NCBI RefSeq assembly: GCF_005886345.1
Contig: NZ_PNEC01000004.1
Location: 1 to 64,000, forward strand
Origin: Pseudoalteromonas phenolica
GTDB lineage: Bacteria; Pseudomonadota; Gammaproteobacteria; Enterobacterales; Alteromonadaceae
DNA: 64,000 nucleotides
Reading direction: 5' to 3'
The position numbers were made by a program, and so were the translations under genes. This document shows positions 51,921 to 61,732 of this stretch, in pieces. Below the pieces are notes generated by a model. The model made no database searches and was not told the DNA's origin. It saw only the letters and a list, made by a program, of their open reading frames with translations. Each line of letters starts with the position of its first letter. The first letter of the stretch is position 1.

Positions 51921-52778
51921 TTAGCCTGTCTTTTTGGTGACAAAGTAAGTAAATAAACCTGCAGAGATAAACATAAATAAGCTATAAATACTTGGTGCAA
52001 TAGACATCGTCGTGCTTTCTAAAATGGTACTGGTGATCAGTAATGTGAGGGTGCCGTTTTGCAGTCCAACCTCAAGGGTGATGGTGCGCGACTGAGCATC
52101 GTTATGTAATAGCTTTTGACCAATCAAGTAACCTAACGACATAGTGACGATATTGAGTAAAACAGCCGCAGGTCCTGCTAGTATAATAAACTCAATGAGT
52201 TGGTCGCCTAATTTAATGCAAATGCTTAAAATCACCAGAGTCAGAACAGCAATAGAAAACCAACTTACGTAATTTTGCACACGATTCGCAAAAGCAGGCC
52301 ATTTAGCGCGTATTCCCATACCTATTAAAACTGGGAATACAGTCACTGCCAGAAGTTTGAACCAAGTGCTTATTATAGGTAATTGAAAGTTTTGAGCTTG
52401 CTCACCATAAAATGCGATTACCCAAGTGGCCAAAAACGGGATAGTAAATGGGGTGATAAAACCAATGACCGCGGTGAGTGAAACGGATAAACCAACATCG
52501 CCTTTTGCTAGGTAGCTATATAGGTTTGAGGTTGTGCCACCAGGGCATAAAGATAAAATAAATAAGCCAATGGCTAACTCGCCCGATAAGCCGGTTAAAG
52601 TGATAATGGCAATCGCGACCAATGGTAGCAATAACATTTGGCAACCAGCGCCTATTAAAAAACTCTTAGGCTGTTTGAAAACCCGAGTAAAGTCGTCTCG
52701 GGTCAAACTCATGCCGACACCAATCATAATTAAGATCAGCGCGACGGGTAAACCTATGCTGGTTAGCATTGTGGGCAT
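51921..52778 (-). CDS. Bile acid:sodium symporter family (BASS) transporter
   Basis: This 285-residue protein has nine to ten membrane helices and the BASS motifs LSLCPGGTTSNLYSYLAKGD and EVGLQNGTLTLLITST. Bacterial members such as ASBT-like or PanS transport organic anions (for example pantoate) with sodium. The substrate here is unknown. It is monocistronic; the hybrid kinase gene upstream on the same strand ends 43 bases away, so readthrough is possible. Confidence 0.85.
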   Translation of the reverse strand: MPTMLTSIGLPVALILIMIGVGMSLTRDDFTRVFKQPKSFLIGAGCQMLLLPLVAIAIITLTGLSGELAIGLFILSLCPGGTTSNLYSYLAKGDVGLSVSLTAVIGFITPFTIPFLATWVIAFYGEQAQNFQLPIISTWFKLLAVTVFPVLIGMGIRAKWPAFANRVQNYVSWFSIAVLTLVILSICIKLGDQLIEFIILAGPAAVLLNIVTMSLGYLIGQKLLHNDAQSRTITLEVGLQNGTLTLLITSTILESTTMSIAPSIYSLFMFISAGLFTYFVTKKTG

Positions 52779-52820
52779 AGATACTCCTTGTACCGTTATT
52801 GCCGGTTTTATTAATTTAAG

Positions 52821-55800
52821 CTAGCAGTTAATTGACTGCCTTAAGGCATTAAGAGATTCAATCGCCTGTTCGAAGTCAAAATTATCAATATGTGCTTCAA
52901 TAGGCGATAACTGCTCTTTTCGTAACATATTGAGTTCGACAATTGACTTTAGGTGACTCTTCGAACTGGCATCATAAGCCTGCAATGTTTCATTTAATGT
53001 ATTAAAGCGCTCAACCAAAAGCGCTTTATCTAAAGTTACCAGATCAATTTCTGTCCCAGAGCTTTCATTTTGATTACTTTCTTCAAGTGTTATCGCTTTG
53101 TTAAGTGCTCTTAAATATACCGTTAATTCATTGACTTGGTCATTATTCACAGCTTGATTGTTTTGCACTGCTTGTTCGATCTCTAACGCGTTTTGCTCAA
53201 GAAAGTGAGCACCAAGATTTGCTGCAGAGCCTTTTAATGAATGGGCCAAACGGTGAGCACATTCTGTATCACCTAGCATGAGTGCTTGGTTTAAATTAAT
53301 GGTTTCTTCAATTTGTTTATTGATGAACTTTTTCAAGATCTTCCAGTATACCTCTTCATTTCCTCCTAAGCGTTCAATACCTTGTTGGTAATCAAGCCCT
53401 TCAAATTGAAACCCCACATTACTGGGTTCTTCAGGTGAATCGGTCGGCGTCTCTTCAGTCGTTTCTGAGGGTAAAGGAAGTTCAACAGTACTTAAATGGG
53501 CTTGAATGGTGTTTATCATGGTTTGAAAGTTAATGGGCTTGGCAATATGCGCATTCATACCAGCATTAGAGCATTTATCTATATCCTCTTGCATCGCATT
53601 GGCAGTCATTGCAATGATGGGAAGTGTTGTAAATTGTTCTAGTTTGCGAATTTCTTTCGTCGCAGTTAGTCCGTCCATCACTGGCATCTGCATATCCATC
53701 AACACTAAATCAAAAGCATGTTCTGAGAGTAAATTTAAAGCTATCTGCCCATTATCAGCCACTGTGACTTTTAGGTTCGCCTGTTGCAACATTTCAGAAG
53801 CGACTTCTTGATTCGTTTCATTGTCTTCAACTAATAAAATACGCTCTTGATTAAACTGTTTTGTTTCACTGTGCGTTTGAGATGGCTTTTTATAGTTCGG
53901 TTGCTGAAGGTTAAAGCACTCTGAAAGCACATTATTTACCTGTGAAGCATCAACTGGTTTTAGCATTAAAGCATCTACAAATTGCAATGATTGTTCAAGG
54001 TGTACTTCACTACCATGAGCTGTGACTAAAATGCATTTTGGAGAGAGCTCTAAATATTTGGCTCTTATTTTATGTATTGTTTCAATGCCATCTAATTGAG
54101 GCATTTTCCAATCAATGAATAGTATTTCGATTCGCTCTGTTTCTAATATTTCAAGGGCTTCAAAACCGCTGCTAGCTCGGTGAACATTAAATTTCATAGA
54201 GCTTAAAATGTTTGCCAAAATATCACGCGCACTGTCATTATCATCTACAACTAAGACCTGTTTTCCTTCTAACATACTCGCAGGGCAGGTTACAGTTGAG
54301 GCTTTGTCACCTTGAATCTCACAGAGAATATTAAAGCTAAATTTTGAGCCTTTATTTGGGGTGCTAGAAACAGTGATTTCGCCTTGCATAAGTTCAACTA
54401 AGCGCTTAGAAATACTTAAGCCAAGGCCAGTTCCACCATATTTGCGGGTAATTGAACCATCAGCTTGTGAAAAAGCTTGAAACAGCCTTTTTTGCTGCTC
54501 AGGCGTCATACCTATGCCGCTGTCTTGCACTGCAAAGTCTAGAGCAATTTTTTGCCCATCTTTCTTAGAACTGACTGTGATTTTTATTTCGCCTTTTTCG
54601 GTAAACTTAATTGCATTACCGACAAGATTAATAAGAATCTGCCCTAATCGTAAAGGATCGCCAATCAGGTTAATTGGTGTATTTGGCTCAATATCAATGA
54701 GCAATTCGAGGTCTTTTTCTTGGATTTTAATAATGTTAATCGCAACAACATTGTCTAGTACTTCTTGGAGTGAAAACGGTACTTCTTCTAAAGACAATTT
54801 GCCGGATTCAATTTTAGAAAAGTCTAAAACATCATTGATGATGCCTAGCAAATTCTTTGCAGCCAGATCTATTTTATTAATGTAGTTATATTGCTGTTTT
54901 GTTAGTTCTGTTTTTAAAGCTAAATGGCTCATACCAATAATGGCATTCATAGGCGTACGGATTTCATGGCTCATGTTTGCCAAAAACTCTCCTTTTGCAG
55001 AGCTCATTTCATCGGCTTTGATTTTTGCTTCTATTAACTCTTGCTCCATTTGTTTGCGTTCGGTTACGTCAAGTAATAACCCAACGCCGCCATCAGCAAT
55101 ATTATTAACATCGGTAAAACTGGCTTCGTATACGACGAAGCTTCTGGTGTGACCTTGTTCATCGTCAATCATAATTTCAAAGTTATGATTGCTACCGTTA
55201 GAGATTAAACGTTGGTGAGATTCTTCAAAAATACAGGCAACATGTGGAGAAAAAATATCAGAGGGCATAGCTGAGAGTACATCTGCGTCAAAAGTCCCAA
55301 AGTAGCGATGAAAAGAACTGTTTACGCCTAAAAACTCTCCCTTTTTGTCTTTGTAATACATGGGATTAGGTATTGCATCTAGAATTTTCTTATTAAGCTC
55401 TAATTGTTCACTGACACGTTTTTCAGCCTTGGCTTGCAGCTCAATATTTTGTGTCAACTGCAAACTAATAGCCAAATCGTGAATAACAGATTTAACCCAT
55501 TTATAATCAGAACTATTAATGCTTTCTAAGCACCCAAGTTCTAATAAGCCAATGCTTTGTTGTCCGACTAAGAGAGGGAAGTAATGCATCTCGTCTATGT
55601 CAAGGCGTTCACCATTTAAATCAATCGAGTATTGATGTTCACCAAAACGCAGTCTGTATGGTTTTTTTGTTTCTACGACATGAAAATGAATGCAGTCTTT
55701 ATTGTCATATTTTTTTGGGGCTGAAGCACAGTAGCCTGTACCAGCTACCCTGGTGAGAACGCTATTATTTTCTATGACATAAAGGCCCATTAAGGGGATG

Positions 55801-56816
55801 GGTAAGCGCTTTTCTAAAAACTGTAGAAGCTCTTCACCCAATGCTTTGGGATCTTTCTTCCCCCTCAAAGCCATACCAAAATCTTTCATGATGGTATTAA
55901 AGTTTAGTTGTTCAGAGATGTTCTCTAATAAGAAATTCATAGACTTAGTGAATATAGAAAGCTCACCTCTGACTGATTCATTGAGTTTGAAATTGAGGTT
56001 TTTCTCTTTTACATTTTGCACCACTTGCTTTTGAATTGTGGCAACTGGCTTGATGTATAAACTCCAGAGCAAATAGAAAGAAATAATAATATTACTCACA
56101 AGTAAGACAATCAGCACCGTATTAGTAAAGTGAACAACTTCGTACTCTTCTTTTAACTTATGCATTTGATTATTAAGGCGACTCTCAACGCTATGATAAG
56201 CTTGTTCAATTTCTGTCATGATATTGGCTTTAGCGGCAAAAAACTCATCGCTAAATAATATTTGCCTTGCTAACGCAAAATCGGGGTCACCTTTAATATT
56301 CCAATTGCCAAATTCATCTTGCCTCAAACCTTTCATTGCGTTAAAAGCACGATTTTCTAGATTCACTAGGGCATCAGATTTAGCTAAAGCATTACGTAAT
56401 CTTGCAAGCTCTATTGGTTTGATCCCGGTATTTTCAAGTCGCTCAATAATACTTATGCCTTTGATGGTTTTATCTATTTGAGGGAGGGGCACATTGGGAG
56501 CTGATAATTTATCCCAGTAGTCGAGAGTGTATTCAGCAGGAAGGGGCACTTTGCCTTGACGTAATAGCAAAACATAATCAAATAAATCTAACCATCGTTT
56601 ATTTCTAGTGTTTGCGTAGCTTCGAGCAAATTGAGAGAGCTTATCTGAACTGGTTTTCAACTCATTGGCGAGGTTGTTTAGTTTAAAAAGCTGCTCTTTT
56701 AATAAAGTGATCTCGGATAACTTACTTTGGGAGGTGTAGGTTGTTAAGCCCATACCTAGCCCAGAAAGCAGCATTATTGTAAATGTAATGATGAATGTGG
56801 TTCTTAAGTTAAGCAT
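52821..56816 (-). CDS. Hybrid sensor kinase with two REC and HPt domains
   Basis: This 1331-residue inner-membrane kinase has two membrane helices flanking a periplasmic sensor (about 25-235), HAMP, GAF and PAS domains, HisKA ([16 protein letters not shown]), HATPase, two REC domains (DWKMPQLDG and DMQMPVMDG carry the phosphoacceptor Asp) and a C-terminal HPt ([13 protein letters not shown]). It is a full BarA/ArcB-like phosphorelay in one chain. It diverges across 81 bases from an HD-GYP response regulator and a REC protein gene, which are probably its outputs. The stimulus is unknown. Confidence 0.9.
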   Translation of the reverse strand: MLNLRTTFIITFTIMLLSGLGMGLTTYTSQSKLSEITLLKEQLFKLNNLANELKTSSDKLSQFARSYANTRNKRWLDLFDYVLLLRQGKVPLPAEYTLDYWDKLSAPNVPLPQIDKTIKGISIIERLENTGIKPIELARLRNALAKSDALVNLENRAFNAMKGLRQDEFGNWNIKGDPDFALARQILFSDEFFAAKANIMTEIEQAYHSVESRLNNQMHKLKEEYEVVHFTNTVLIVLLVSNIIISFYLLWSLYIKPVATIQKQVVQNVKEKNLNFKLNESVRGELSIFTKSMNFLLENISEQLNFNTIMKDFGMALRGKKDPKALGEELLQFLEKRLPIPLMGLYVIENNSVLTRVAGTGYCASAPKKYDNKDCIHFHVVETKKPYRLRFGEHQYSIDLNGERLDIDEMHYFPLLVGQQSIGLLELGCLESINSSDYKWVKSVIHDLAISLQLTQNIELQAKAEKRVSEQLELNKKILDAIPNPMYYKDKKGEFLGVNSSFHRYFGTFDADVLSAMPSDIFSPHVACIFEESHQRLISNGSNHNFEIMIDDEQGHTRSFVVYEASFTDVNNIADGGVGLLLDVTERKQMEQELIEAKIKADEMSSAKGEFLANMSHEIRTPMNAIIGMSHLALKTELTKQQYNYINKIDLAAKNLLGIINDVLDFSKIESGKLSLEEVPFSLQEVLDNVVAINIIKIQEKDLELLIDIEPNTPINLIGDPLRLGQILINLVGNAIKFTEKGEIKITVSSKKDGQKIALDFAVQDSGIGMTPEQQKRLFQAFSQADGSITRKYGGTGLGLSISKRLVELMQGEITVSSTPNKGSKFSFNILCEIQGDKASTVTCPASMLEGKQVLVVDDNDSARDILANILSSMKFNVHRASSGFEALEILETERIEILFIDWKMPQLDGIETIHKIRAKYLELSPKCILVTAHGSEVHLEQSLQFVDALMLKPVDASQVNNVLSECFNLQQPNYKKPSQTHSETKQFNQERILLVEDNETNQEVASEMLQQANLKVTVADNGQIALNLLSEHAFDLVLMDMQMPVMDGLTATKEIRKLEQFTTLPIIAMTANAMQEDIDKCSNAGMNAHIAKPINFQTMINTIQAHLSTVELPLPSETTEETPTDSPEEPSNVGFQFEGLDYQQGIERLGGNEEVYWKILKKFINKQIEETINLNQALMLGDTECAHRLAHSLKGSAANLGAHFLEQNALEIEQAVQNNQAVNNDQVNELTVYLRALNKAITLEESNQNESSGTEIDLVTLDKALLVERFNTLNETLQAYDASSKSHLKSIVELNMLRKEQLSPIEAHIDNFDFEQAIESLNALRQSINC

Positions 56817-56897
56817 TATTCAATAAATTTATTTGCTGTAATTTAAAGGATAGACCTATATTTATTTTTATGTTTAAAAAATAAACAGTGCTTATTT

Positions 56898-57974
56898 ATG
56901 GAGAATGCAACAGTTCTTGTAGTTGATGACGTCAGCGAAAATTTATCTTTTATTAGTGAGGTCATTGGTGATGAATACAGGGTGTTGGCTGCTAAAAGTG
57001 GTTCTGTAGCACTGGCCATTTTAGAGCGTAATGAAGTAGATATTATTCTATTAGATGTTGTAATGCCTGAAATGGACGGTTATGAGGTAATTACAGAATT
57101 AAAAATTAACCCTAAAAGTAAAGATATACCTGTAATTTTTCTTACTGCAAAGTCTTCTGTGGAGGACGAAAAAAAAGGCTTCTCGCTAGGTGCGTCAGAT
57201 TATATTTCAAAGCCAATCAGCCCTCCAATTTTGATGGCAAGGCTAAAAACGCATCTTCTAAATAAGCGCTCAAAAGACTTCTTAAAGAGTAAAAATTTAT
57301 ACTTAGAAGAAGAAGTTCAAAAGCGCGCTGCGCAAATGTCCGAATTGCAGGATGTGACCATTCAAGCAATGGCGAGTTTAGCTGAAACGAGAGATGAAGA
57401 AACTGGCTTTCATATTAAGCGTACGCAATTGTACGTAAAGCGATTAGCTGAGGAGTTAGCAAAGCTTCCTAAATATAAAAAAGTGCTCACAAAAGAGCGG
57501 ATCAATATTTTTTATAAGTCAGCACCTTTACATGATATTGGCAAAGTTGGCATACCAGATAGCATTTTACTTAAACCAGGTAAGTTGACTGAGAATGAGT
57601 TTGAAGTAATGAAAAGTCATGCAGTGCTAGGATATAGCGCCATAAATCAGGCCGAGCAAAAAGCTGGCACAGCGCATGATTTTCTAGAAGTTGCGAAAGA
57701 GATTGCTTTATACCACCATGAAAAATGGGATGGCAGCGGCTATCCTAAGGGAATTAGCGGCGAGAAGATCCCTGTAAGTGCTCGGTTAATGGCTATTGCT
57801 GATGTTTATGATGCACTTATTTCTAAACGAGTTTATAAACAAGCAATGTCTCATGAGCAAGCTATTGAAATTATCAAAGAGGGCAAAGGCAAGCATTTCG
57901 ATCCTTTGCTTATTGATTTATTTCTTGAAATTGAAAACGAATTTTTTGCTATTTCTGAAAAGTATCGAGATTAA
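56898..57974 (+). CDS. HD-GYP response regulator (RpfG-like)
   Basis: This 358-residue protein has an N-terminal REC domain (Asp in LLDVVMPEMDG) and a C-terminal HD-GYP phosphodiesterase domain with HDIGKVGIPD and HHEKWDGSGYPKG. Intact HD and GYP motifs indicate cyclic-di-GMP hydrolysis to GMP. It is divergent from the hybrid kinase gene and is followed at 22 bases by a REC protein gene, so a phosphorelay that lowers c-di-GMP is likely. Confidence 0.9.
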   Translation: MENATVLVVDDVSENLSFISEVIGDEYRVLAAKSGSVALAILERNEVDIILLDVVMPEMDGYEVITELKINPKSKDIPVIFLTAKSSVEDEKKGFSLGASDYISKPISPPILMARLKTHLLNKRSKDFLKSKNLYLEEEVQKRAAQMSELQDVTIQAMASLAETRDEETGFHIKRTQLYVKRLAEELAKLPKYKKVLTKERINIFYKSAPLHDIGKVGIPDSILLKPGKLTENEFEVMKSHAVLGYSAINQAEQKAGTAHDFLEVAKEIALYHHEKWDGSGYPKGISGEKIPVSARLMAIADVYDALISKRVYKQAMSHEQAIEIIKEGKGKHFDPLLIDLFLEIENEFFAISEKYRD

Positions 57975-57996
57975 TGATAAGGCTTAGGAGCTAGGT

Positions 57997-59118
57997 ATGC
58001 AAAGTAAAGTGCTTGTAATTGATGACGATGATGTAAACCATGACATTGTGAGCTCAATGCTCGGCCAGCACTATGATATCACTCCAGCTTTAGGAGGTAA
58101 GCAAGGGCTTGAATTGTTGTCTCAAGGAGAGTACGACGCCATTTTACTGGATGTGGTTATGCCTGAAGTAAATGGTTATGAGGTGTGTGAACAGCTACGA
58201 AATCAGCTTAATTGTCGCACGCCAGTGTTGTTTGTTTCTGCCAAAAGTTCTACTGAAGATATCTTACAAGGGTTTCGCGCTGGTGGAGATGATTACATTA
58301 CCAAACCTTTTGATGCAGATGAGTTAAAGTTTCGTATAGATAGATTAATGAGTCTAAATGATGAAATAGCTTCATTAAAAGAGAGTTGTCAAAATGCAGA
58401 AGAAGTGACACTGGCAGCGATTACCAGCTGTAGTGAGTTGGGCGTTGCGCTTGAATTTATAGAAAAAAGCTATCAGTGCAAAACAATGACGGCGTTAGCC
58501 AATGAAGTCATTAGTTCATCCAAGCAATTAGGTTTAGAGGTATCAACTCAAATAGGGATATTGAATAGTTTTAAAAATTACAGCAGTTCAGAGTTAGTTA
58601 ACCCGCTAGAAAATGAATTGTTAACTCGAGCAAGAAGTTCTAAAACAGTAATTAATATAGATAAAAGAAGTTTTTTTAATAGTGAGCGGTGTTCGTTGTT
58701 AGTTAAAAATATGCCATGCGATGATTCTGAAAAGTATGGCCGCTTTAATGACATTTTAGCCTTAATAGTAAGAGGGGCTGATGCAAGATTGTCATCTTTA
58801 GAAACTAATATCCAAATGATGCAGCAAAGAAACAAAGGGATCAAAGAGCTGAGCGAAATTGCCCAAAAAGACTTGTCTAATATCGAACAAACTCACAAAG
58901 CTTATACTCAATCGATTCAAGATTTAATTGAAGACCTATTGTTCGAGATCGAAGCAGCGAGTTTAGGTTTTGGTTTGAGTCAGCAACAAGAAGCTGAACT
59001 ACTTTCCTTGCTTAGTAAGTCTAGAGAGCGGGTATTGGAAGTTAATGAACATACAGAAGATATGACAGCCGTATTTGGTGATTTTTTCTATAAATTAGAC
59101 ACTTTAGTAGAAGATTAA
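57997..59118 (+). CDS. Response regulator with helical output
   Basis: This 373-residue protein has an N-terminal REC domain (Asp in LLDVVMPEVNG) and a C-terminal region of unknown type that is largely helical and coiled-coil-like, with two Cys (CQNAEEV and NSERCSLLV). It has no HTH, GGDEF or EAL. It follows the HD-GYP gene in the same direction with a short gap, so they are probably cotranscribed. It may act as a protein-interaction output or phosphate sink of the hybrid kinase. Confidence 0.8.
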   Translation: MQSKVLVIDDDDVNHDIVSSMLGQHYDITPALGGKQGLELLSQGEYDAILLDVVMPEVNGYEVCEQLRNQLNCRTPVLFVSAKSSTEDILQGFRAGGDDYITKPFDADELKFRIDRLMSLNDEIASLKESCQNAEEVTLAAITSCSELGVALEFIEKSYQCKTMTALANEVISSSKQLGLEVSTQIGILNSFKNYSSSELVNPLENELLTRARSSKTVINIDKRSFFNSERCSLLVKNMPCDDSEKYGRFNDILALIVRGADARLSSLETNIQMMQQRNKGIKELSEIAQKDLSNIEQTHKAYTQSIQDLIEDLLFEIEAASLGFGLSQQQEAELLSLLSKSRERVLEVNEHTEDMTAVFGDFFYKLDTLVED

Positions 59119-59202
59119 TTATTAAGTGATAAAGTTGGTTGAGAGCTTGTTAGCAATTACCTACAATACGCCCAGTTTTTACACTGTATTTAAGAAAAGA
59201 TT

Positions 59203-59451
59203 ATGACTGATAAGACAGATTTACCAGCAATTCCAGATCACCTTTCAATTAATCCTCGTAGCAAGTTCTACAATGAAGAGATTTTACAGCACGATATCGG
59301 TGTGCGTTTTAAAGGTAAAGAGCGTAACGACGTTGAAGAGTATTGCATCAGCGAAGGCTGGATCAAAACAGCTGCACCTAAGGCGCTAGACCGTTTCGGT
59401 CAGCCAATGCTGATCAAATCAAAAGGTGAAGTAGAAGTATTCTTCCGCTAA
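59203..59451 (+). CDS. DUF3297-family protein
   Basis: This 82-residue cytoplasmic protein matches DUF3297 in length and text: LPAIPDHLSINPRSKFYNEE near the start, then VRFKGKERNDVEEYCISEGW. DUF3297 proteins are common glutathione-peroxidase-neighbour or stress-linked small proteins of gammaproteobacteria; the function is unknown. A strong terminator follows directly. Confidence 0.8.
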   Translation: MTDKTDLPAIPDHLSINPRSKFYNEEILQHDIGVRFKGKERNDVEEYCISEGWIKTAAPKALDRFGQPMLIKSKGEVEVFFR

Positions 59452-59459
59452 TCACTTTG

Positions 59460-59486
59460 AGGAGTAAGCGCCTGCTTACTCCTTTG
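59460..59486 (+). terminator. Terminator of the DUF3297 gene
   Basis: AGGAGTAAGC and GCTTACTCCT form a perfect 10-bp stem with a four-base loop, followed by TTGATTT, nine bases after the stop codon. Confidence 0.85.
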
Positions 59487-59557
59487 ATTTATAAAGCTAC
59501 TTTATAAATGGCTTTGCTAAAATAAGCCAAATTCCCTCTCAACTTGAAACTTCAATT

Positions 59558-60001
59558 TTATTTAGACTGCTTCATTAAAAAGTCAGCCACTGCTTGATAG
59601 GCAGGCAACGATGTTGGATCAATCACACCATTCGCAGCAATAGGGTGTGATTCTAAGCGAACAATGACCATCTCGGCTGTTGAATCTATATAAATTGTTT
59701 GTCCGTGCACACCACGTGCAGCGAATGCGCCATTCTTATTGTGAAAATGCCACTGTAACTCCCCCAAAATTTGCTGCCAAGTCATTCGCTTATTACTGTT
59801 ACTTGGCTTAAATGTCAGTTCATCAATGCCTTGTAATAAGGCGTATTTTAGCGGCGAGTAGGCGTAAGGGTTACGTGCTATGCTGGCGCTTGGCAGCAAT
59901 TCACGCATATGACAAACCGACCAGCGTAGTTTTGGAAAACTGAAAAAATTAGAGTCAGGTAAAGTGACGCGTTTATCAATAGGAGGTGGAAAGCCAACCA
60001 T
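59558..60001 (-). pseudogene. Serine hydrolase with internal deletion
   Basis: The N-terminal part (MVGFPPPIDKRVTL, then LRWSVCHMRELLPSASIARN) matches the start of class C beta-lactamase-like or 6-aminohexanoate-dimer hydrolase-type serine hydrolases. The C-terminal part (FAARGVHGQTIYIDSTAEMV) matches the end of the same family. The middle, with the catalytic SxxK and YxN motifs, is absent, so about 200 residues have been lost while the frame stays open. The product cannot be catalytic. The frame is open further upstream to 60154, but no homology is seen there. Confidence 0.6.
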
Positions 60002-60252
60002 CAATTGCAATGCATTGGCATCAGATTGAGCGTCAATTAATAAATGTTTAGATGGCTTAGATGCGTGCGTAATGGTTGATATGGGTGATAAAATAATGAT
60101 GCGGCAGTGAGATATAATTTCATGACAAAACCCTTTCAGAACACCTCTAAACATTATTTAGTTTAGTCAATCTTAACAATATTTAGATAACTAAGTTTAA
60201 TAAAAAAGTAGTCAGCAAAGCATATCCTATGTCTATACTGACTTTTTGGTAA

Positions 60253-60444
60253 TTAGTAATATTGGTGTGAGTCGCAGTGACATTGTGGGTCGGCATTCAA
60301 CTCTGAAATACCCAGTGTTTGATGTGTTGAAGTTTGCTCATCCCATACCGTTACTTGTTGCTTTTGAGCATCAATGGCAACCACTTCTACTGGATGATTG
60401 TTATATTCTACCCATTCACCGCGCTTTAATTCATTTGCTTGCAT
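60253..60444 (-). CDS. Small hypothetical protein
   Basis: This 63-residue protein starts MQANELKRGEWVEYNNHPVE, a beta-rich text resembling the KOW-like entry strand of EF-P-type folds, and ends in a His/Cys-rich tail (DPQCHCDSHQYY) that might bind a metal. AGGTTAG precedes the start. The function is unknown. It is probably monocistronic. Confidence 0.5.
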   Translation of the reverse strand: MQANELKRGEWVEYNNHPVEVVAIDAQKQQVTVWDEQTSTHQTLGISELNADPQCHCDSHQYY

Positions 60445-60600
60445 AACTAACCTACCTTAACTATTTCTCATAATTGATTACGAATTAAACAGTCGTAGAG
60501 TTTACTTTTTCTAAAAAATTAAATGTACAATCAAAAAATTGTAAATAAAAATGGTTTGCGTTAGCATTTGGTTTGTTCGTTTGTCTATTGGTACATAAAT

Positions 60601-60981
60601 ATGAAAAAAGAAAGGCCAATGAATCTGGCCATAAATACGATTGCTTTACCTGCTACAGCGTATGCATCTATTTTACATAGAGTAAGCGGGGTGATTGTCT
60701 GGGTTGCGATGATAGTAGCTATTGTTATTAGTTACTTCGCATTAAAGTCTGAAACTAACTTTAATGAAGTAAGCTCAGTGTTAGAGAGTTATTTTATTGC
60801 AAAATTTGTGGTTTGGGGGTTTTTGACAGCACTAGGCTATTACTGTGCGGGAACTGTAAAGCATATTATTCAAGATTTTGGATACTGCGAAGAACTAAAA
60901 AGCGGCAAGGTGATTTCATTGGTAGCAATCGCAGTTGGGATTTTGCTTAGCTTATTGGCTATATGGTGGATCTGGTTATGA
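60601..60981 (+). CDS. sdhC: Succinate dehydrogenase cytochrome b subunit SdhC-like, heme ligand absent
   Basis: This 126-residue protein has three membrane helices and aligns well with Escherichia coli SdhC: RPMNLAINTIALPATAYASILHRVSGV keeps the quinone-site Ser and Arg. The heme b ligand His84 of E. coli (in ALAYHVVVGIRH) is Tyr here (ALGYYCAGTVKH). The following HIIQDFGYCEE is conserved. It is coupled by a four-base ATGA overlap to an SdhD-like gene. No sdhA or sdhB follows, so this is an orphan anchor pair. Confidence 0.85.
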   Translation: MKKERPMNLAINTIALPATAYASILHRVSGVIVWVAMIVAIVISYFALKSETNFNEVSSVLESYFIAKFVVWGFLTALGYYCAGTVKHIIQDFGYCEELKSGKVISLVAIAVGILLSLLAIWWIWL

Positions 60982-61310
60982 TGAATATACTTAAGTCAGG
61001 TTCAAACCAGTGGGTTTTTCAACGTTTAAGCAATGCTTGCATTGTTGCGTATAGCGCATGTTTAATTTGCTTATTGTGTACTGTAGATTTGAGTAGCTTC
61101 TCCGCAGTTTCTAACTTGTTTCATAGTACATGGTTTAAAGTGATTACCTCTTTGTGTGTTATATTTTTTGCTTTTAACAGTGTACTAGCAGGTTGGCAAA
61201 TTGCAGGAGATTATGTAAAACAAAAAACGCTCAATAAACTGTTTAATATGATATGTATGACTGCAAGTGCAGTCTCAGTTGTCATTATTCTCGCAACACT
61301 CTGGGGTTAA
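60978..61310 (+). CDS. sdhD: Succinate dehydrogenase anchor subunit SdhD-like, heme ligand absent
   Basis: This protein of about 110 residues has three membrane helices and aligns to Escherichia coli SdhD. The region IHAWIGMWQVLTDYVK of E. coli, with heme ligand His71, reads FNSVLAGWQIAGDYVK here, so the His is Asn. The quinone-site Asp82 and Tyr83 (GDYVK) are kept. With the Tyr in the partner SdhC, both heme ligands of the normal complex are missing. The gene ends the pair; the next gene is on the other strand. Either decay or a heme-free membrane anchor explains it. Confidence 0.75.
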   Translation: MMNILKSGSNQWVFQRLSNACIVAYSACLICLLCTVDLSSFSAVSNLFHSTWFKVITSLCVIFFAFNSVLAGWQIAGDYVKQKTLNKLFNMICMTASAVSVVIILATLWG

Positions 61311-61352
61311 TTAGACCGTATTGTTTACTTAACCTGAGCTCCGTTATTTAGC

Positions 61353-61688
61353 TCAATACTGCTCTTCTTCTAGTGGGAAGAGCAGATCTAAAGCTGGCAA
61401 TATTGTACTAGCAAATAATAACGACACAGAGCATGCCCAAAAGTAGTTCAATTCAGTATGTGTTTTTACAATCCAAGATACACTCATGCATAACCAAAAT
61501 ATATTAAATAACATTACATTTAACTTAGGTTTGAGTGGTTTGGCGCAATAAATACAGTTTAAAGGTTCTCGGTTTAATAATGGAAGCCTTTGCGATATAC
61601 CCAATGATTTATTACAACAAGGGCACTTCCTTGAGAGTAGTTCTCTAAACATATCATTACACATCAATTGCAAATAGTTATCATTCAA
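61353..61688 (-). CDS. Zinc-ribbon membrane protein
   Basis: This 111-residue protein has an N-terminal zinc ribbon (KCPCCNKSL then NCIYCAKPL) and two C-terminal membrane helices (LFNIFWLCMSVSWIV and WACSVSLLFASTILPALDLL). It resembles small zinc-ribbon membrane proteins whose role is unknown. It lies between the sdhCD-like pair and an acyltransferase gene, convergent with the former. Confidence 0.6.
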   Translation of the reverse strand: MNDNYLQLMCNDMFRELLSRKCPCCNKSLGISQRLPLLNREPLNCIYCAKPLKPKLNVMLFNIFWLCMSVSWIVKTHTELNYFWACSVSLLFASTILPALDLLFPLEEEQY

Positions 61689-61732
61689 TAATATTGATTT
61701 CTTGTTTAAAGTGAAAGCTAAAAATCAATTTT

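Noticed and set aside
60978-61310. Ordinary sdhD at the head of an sdhCDAB operon
   Set aside because: The next gene is on the opposite strand, sdhAB is absent, and the heme ligand is missing.
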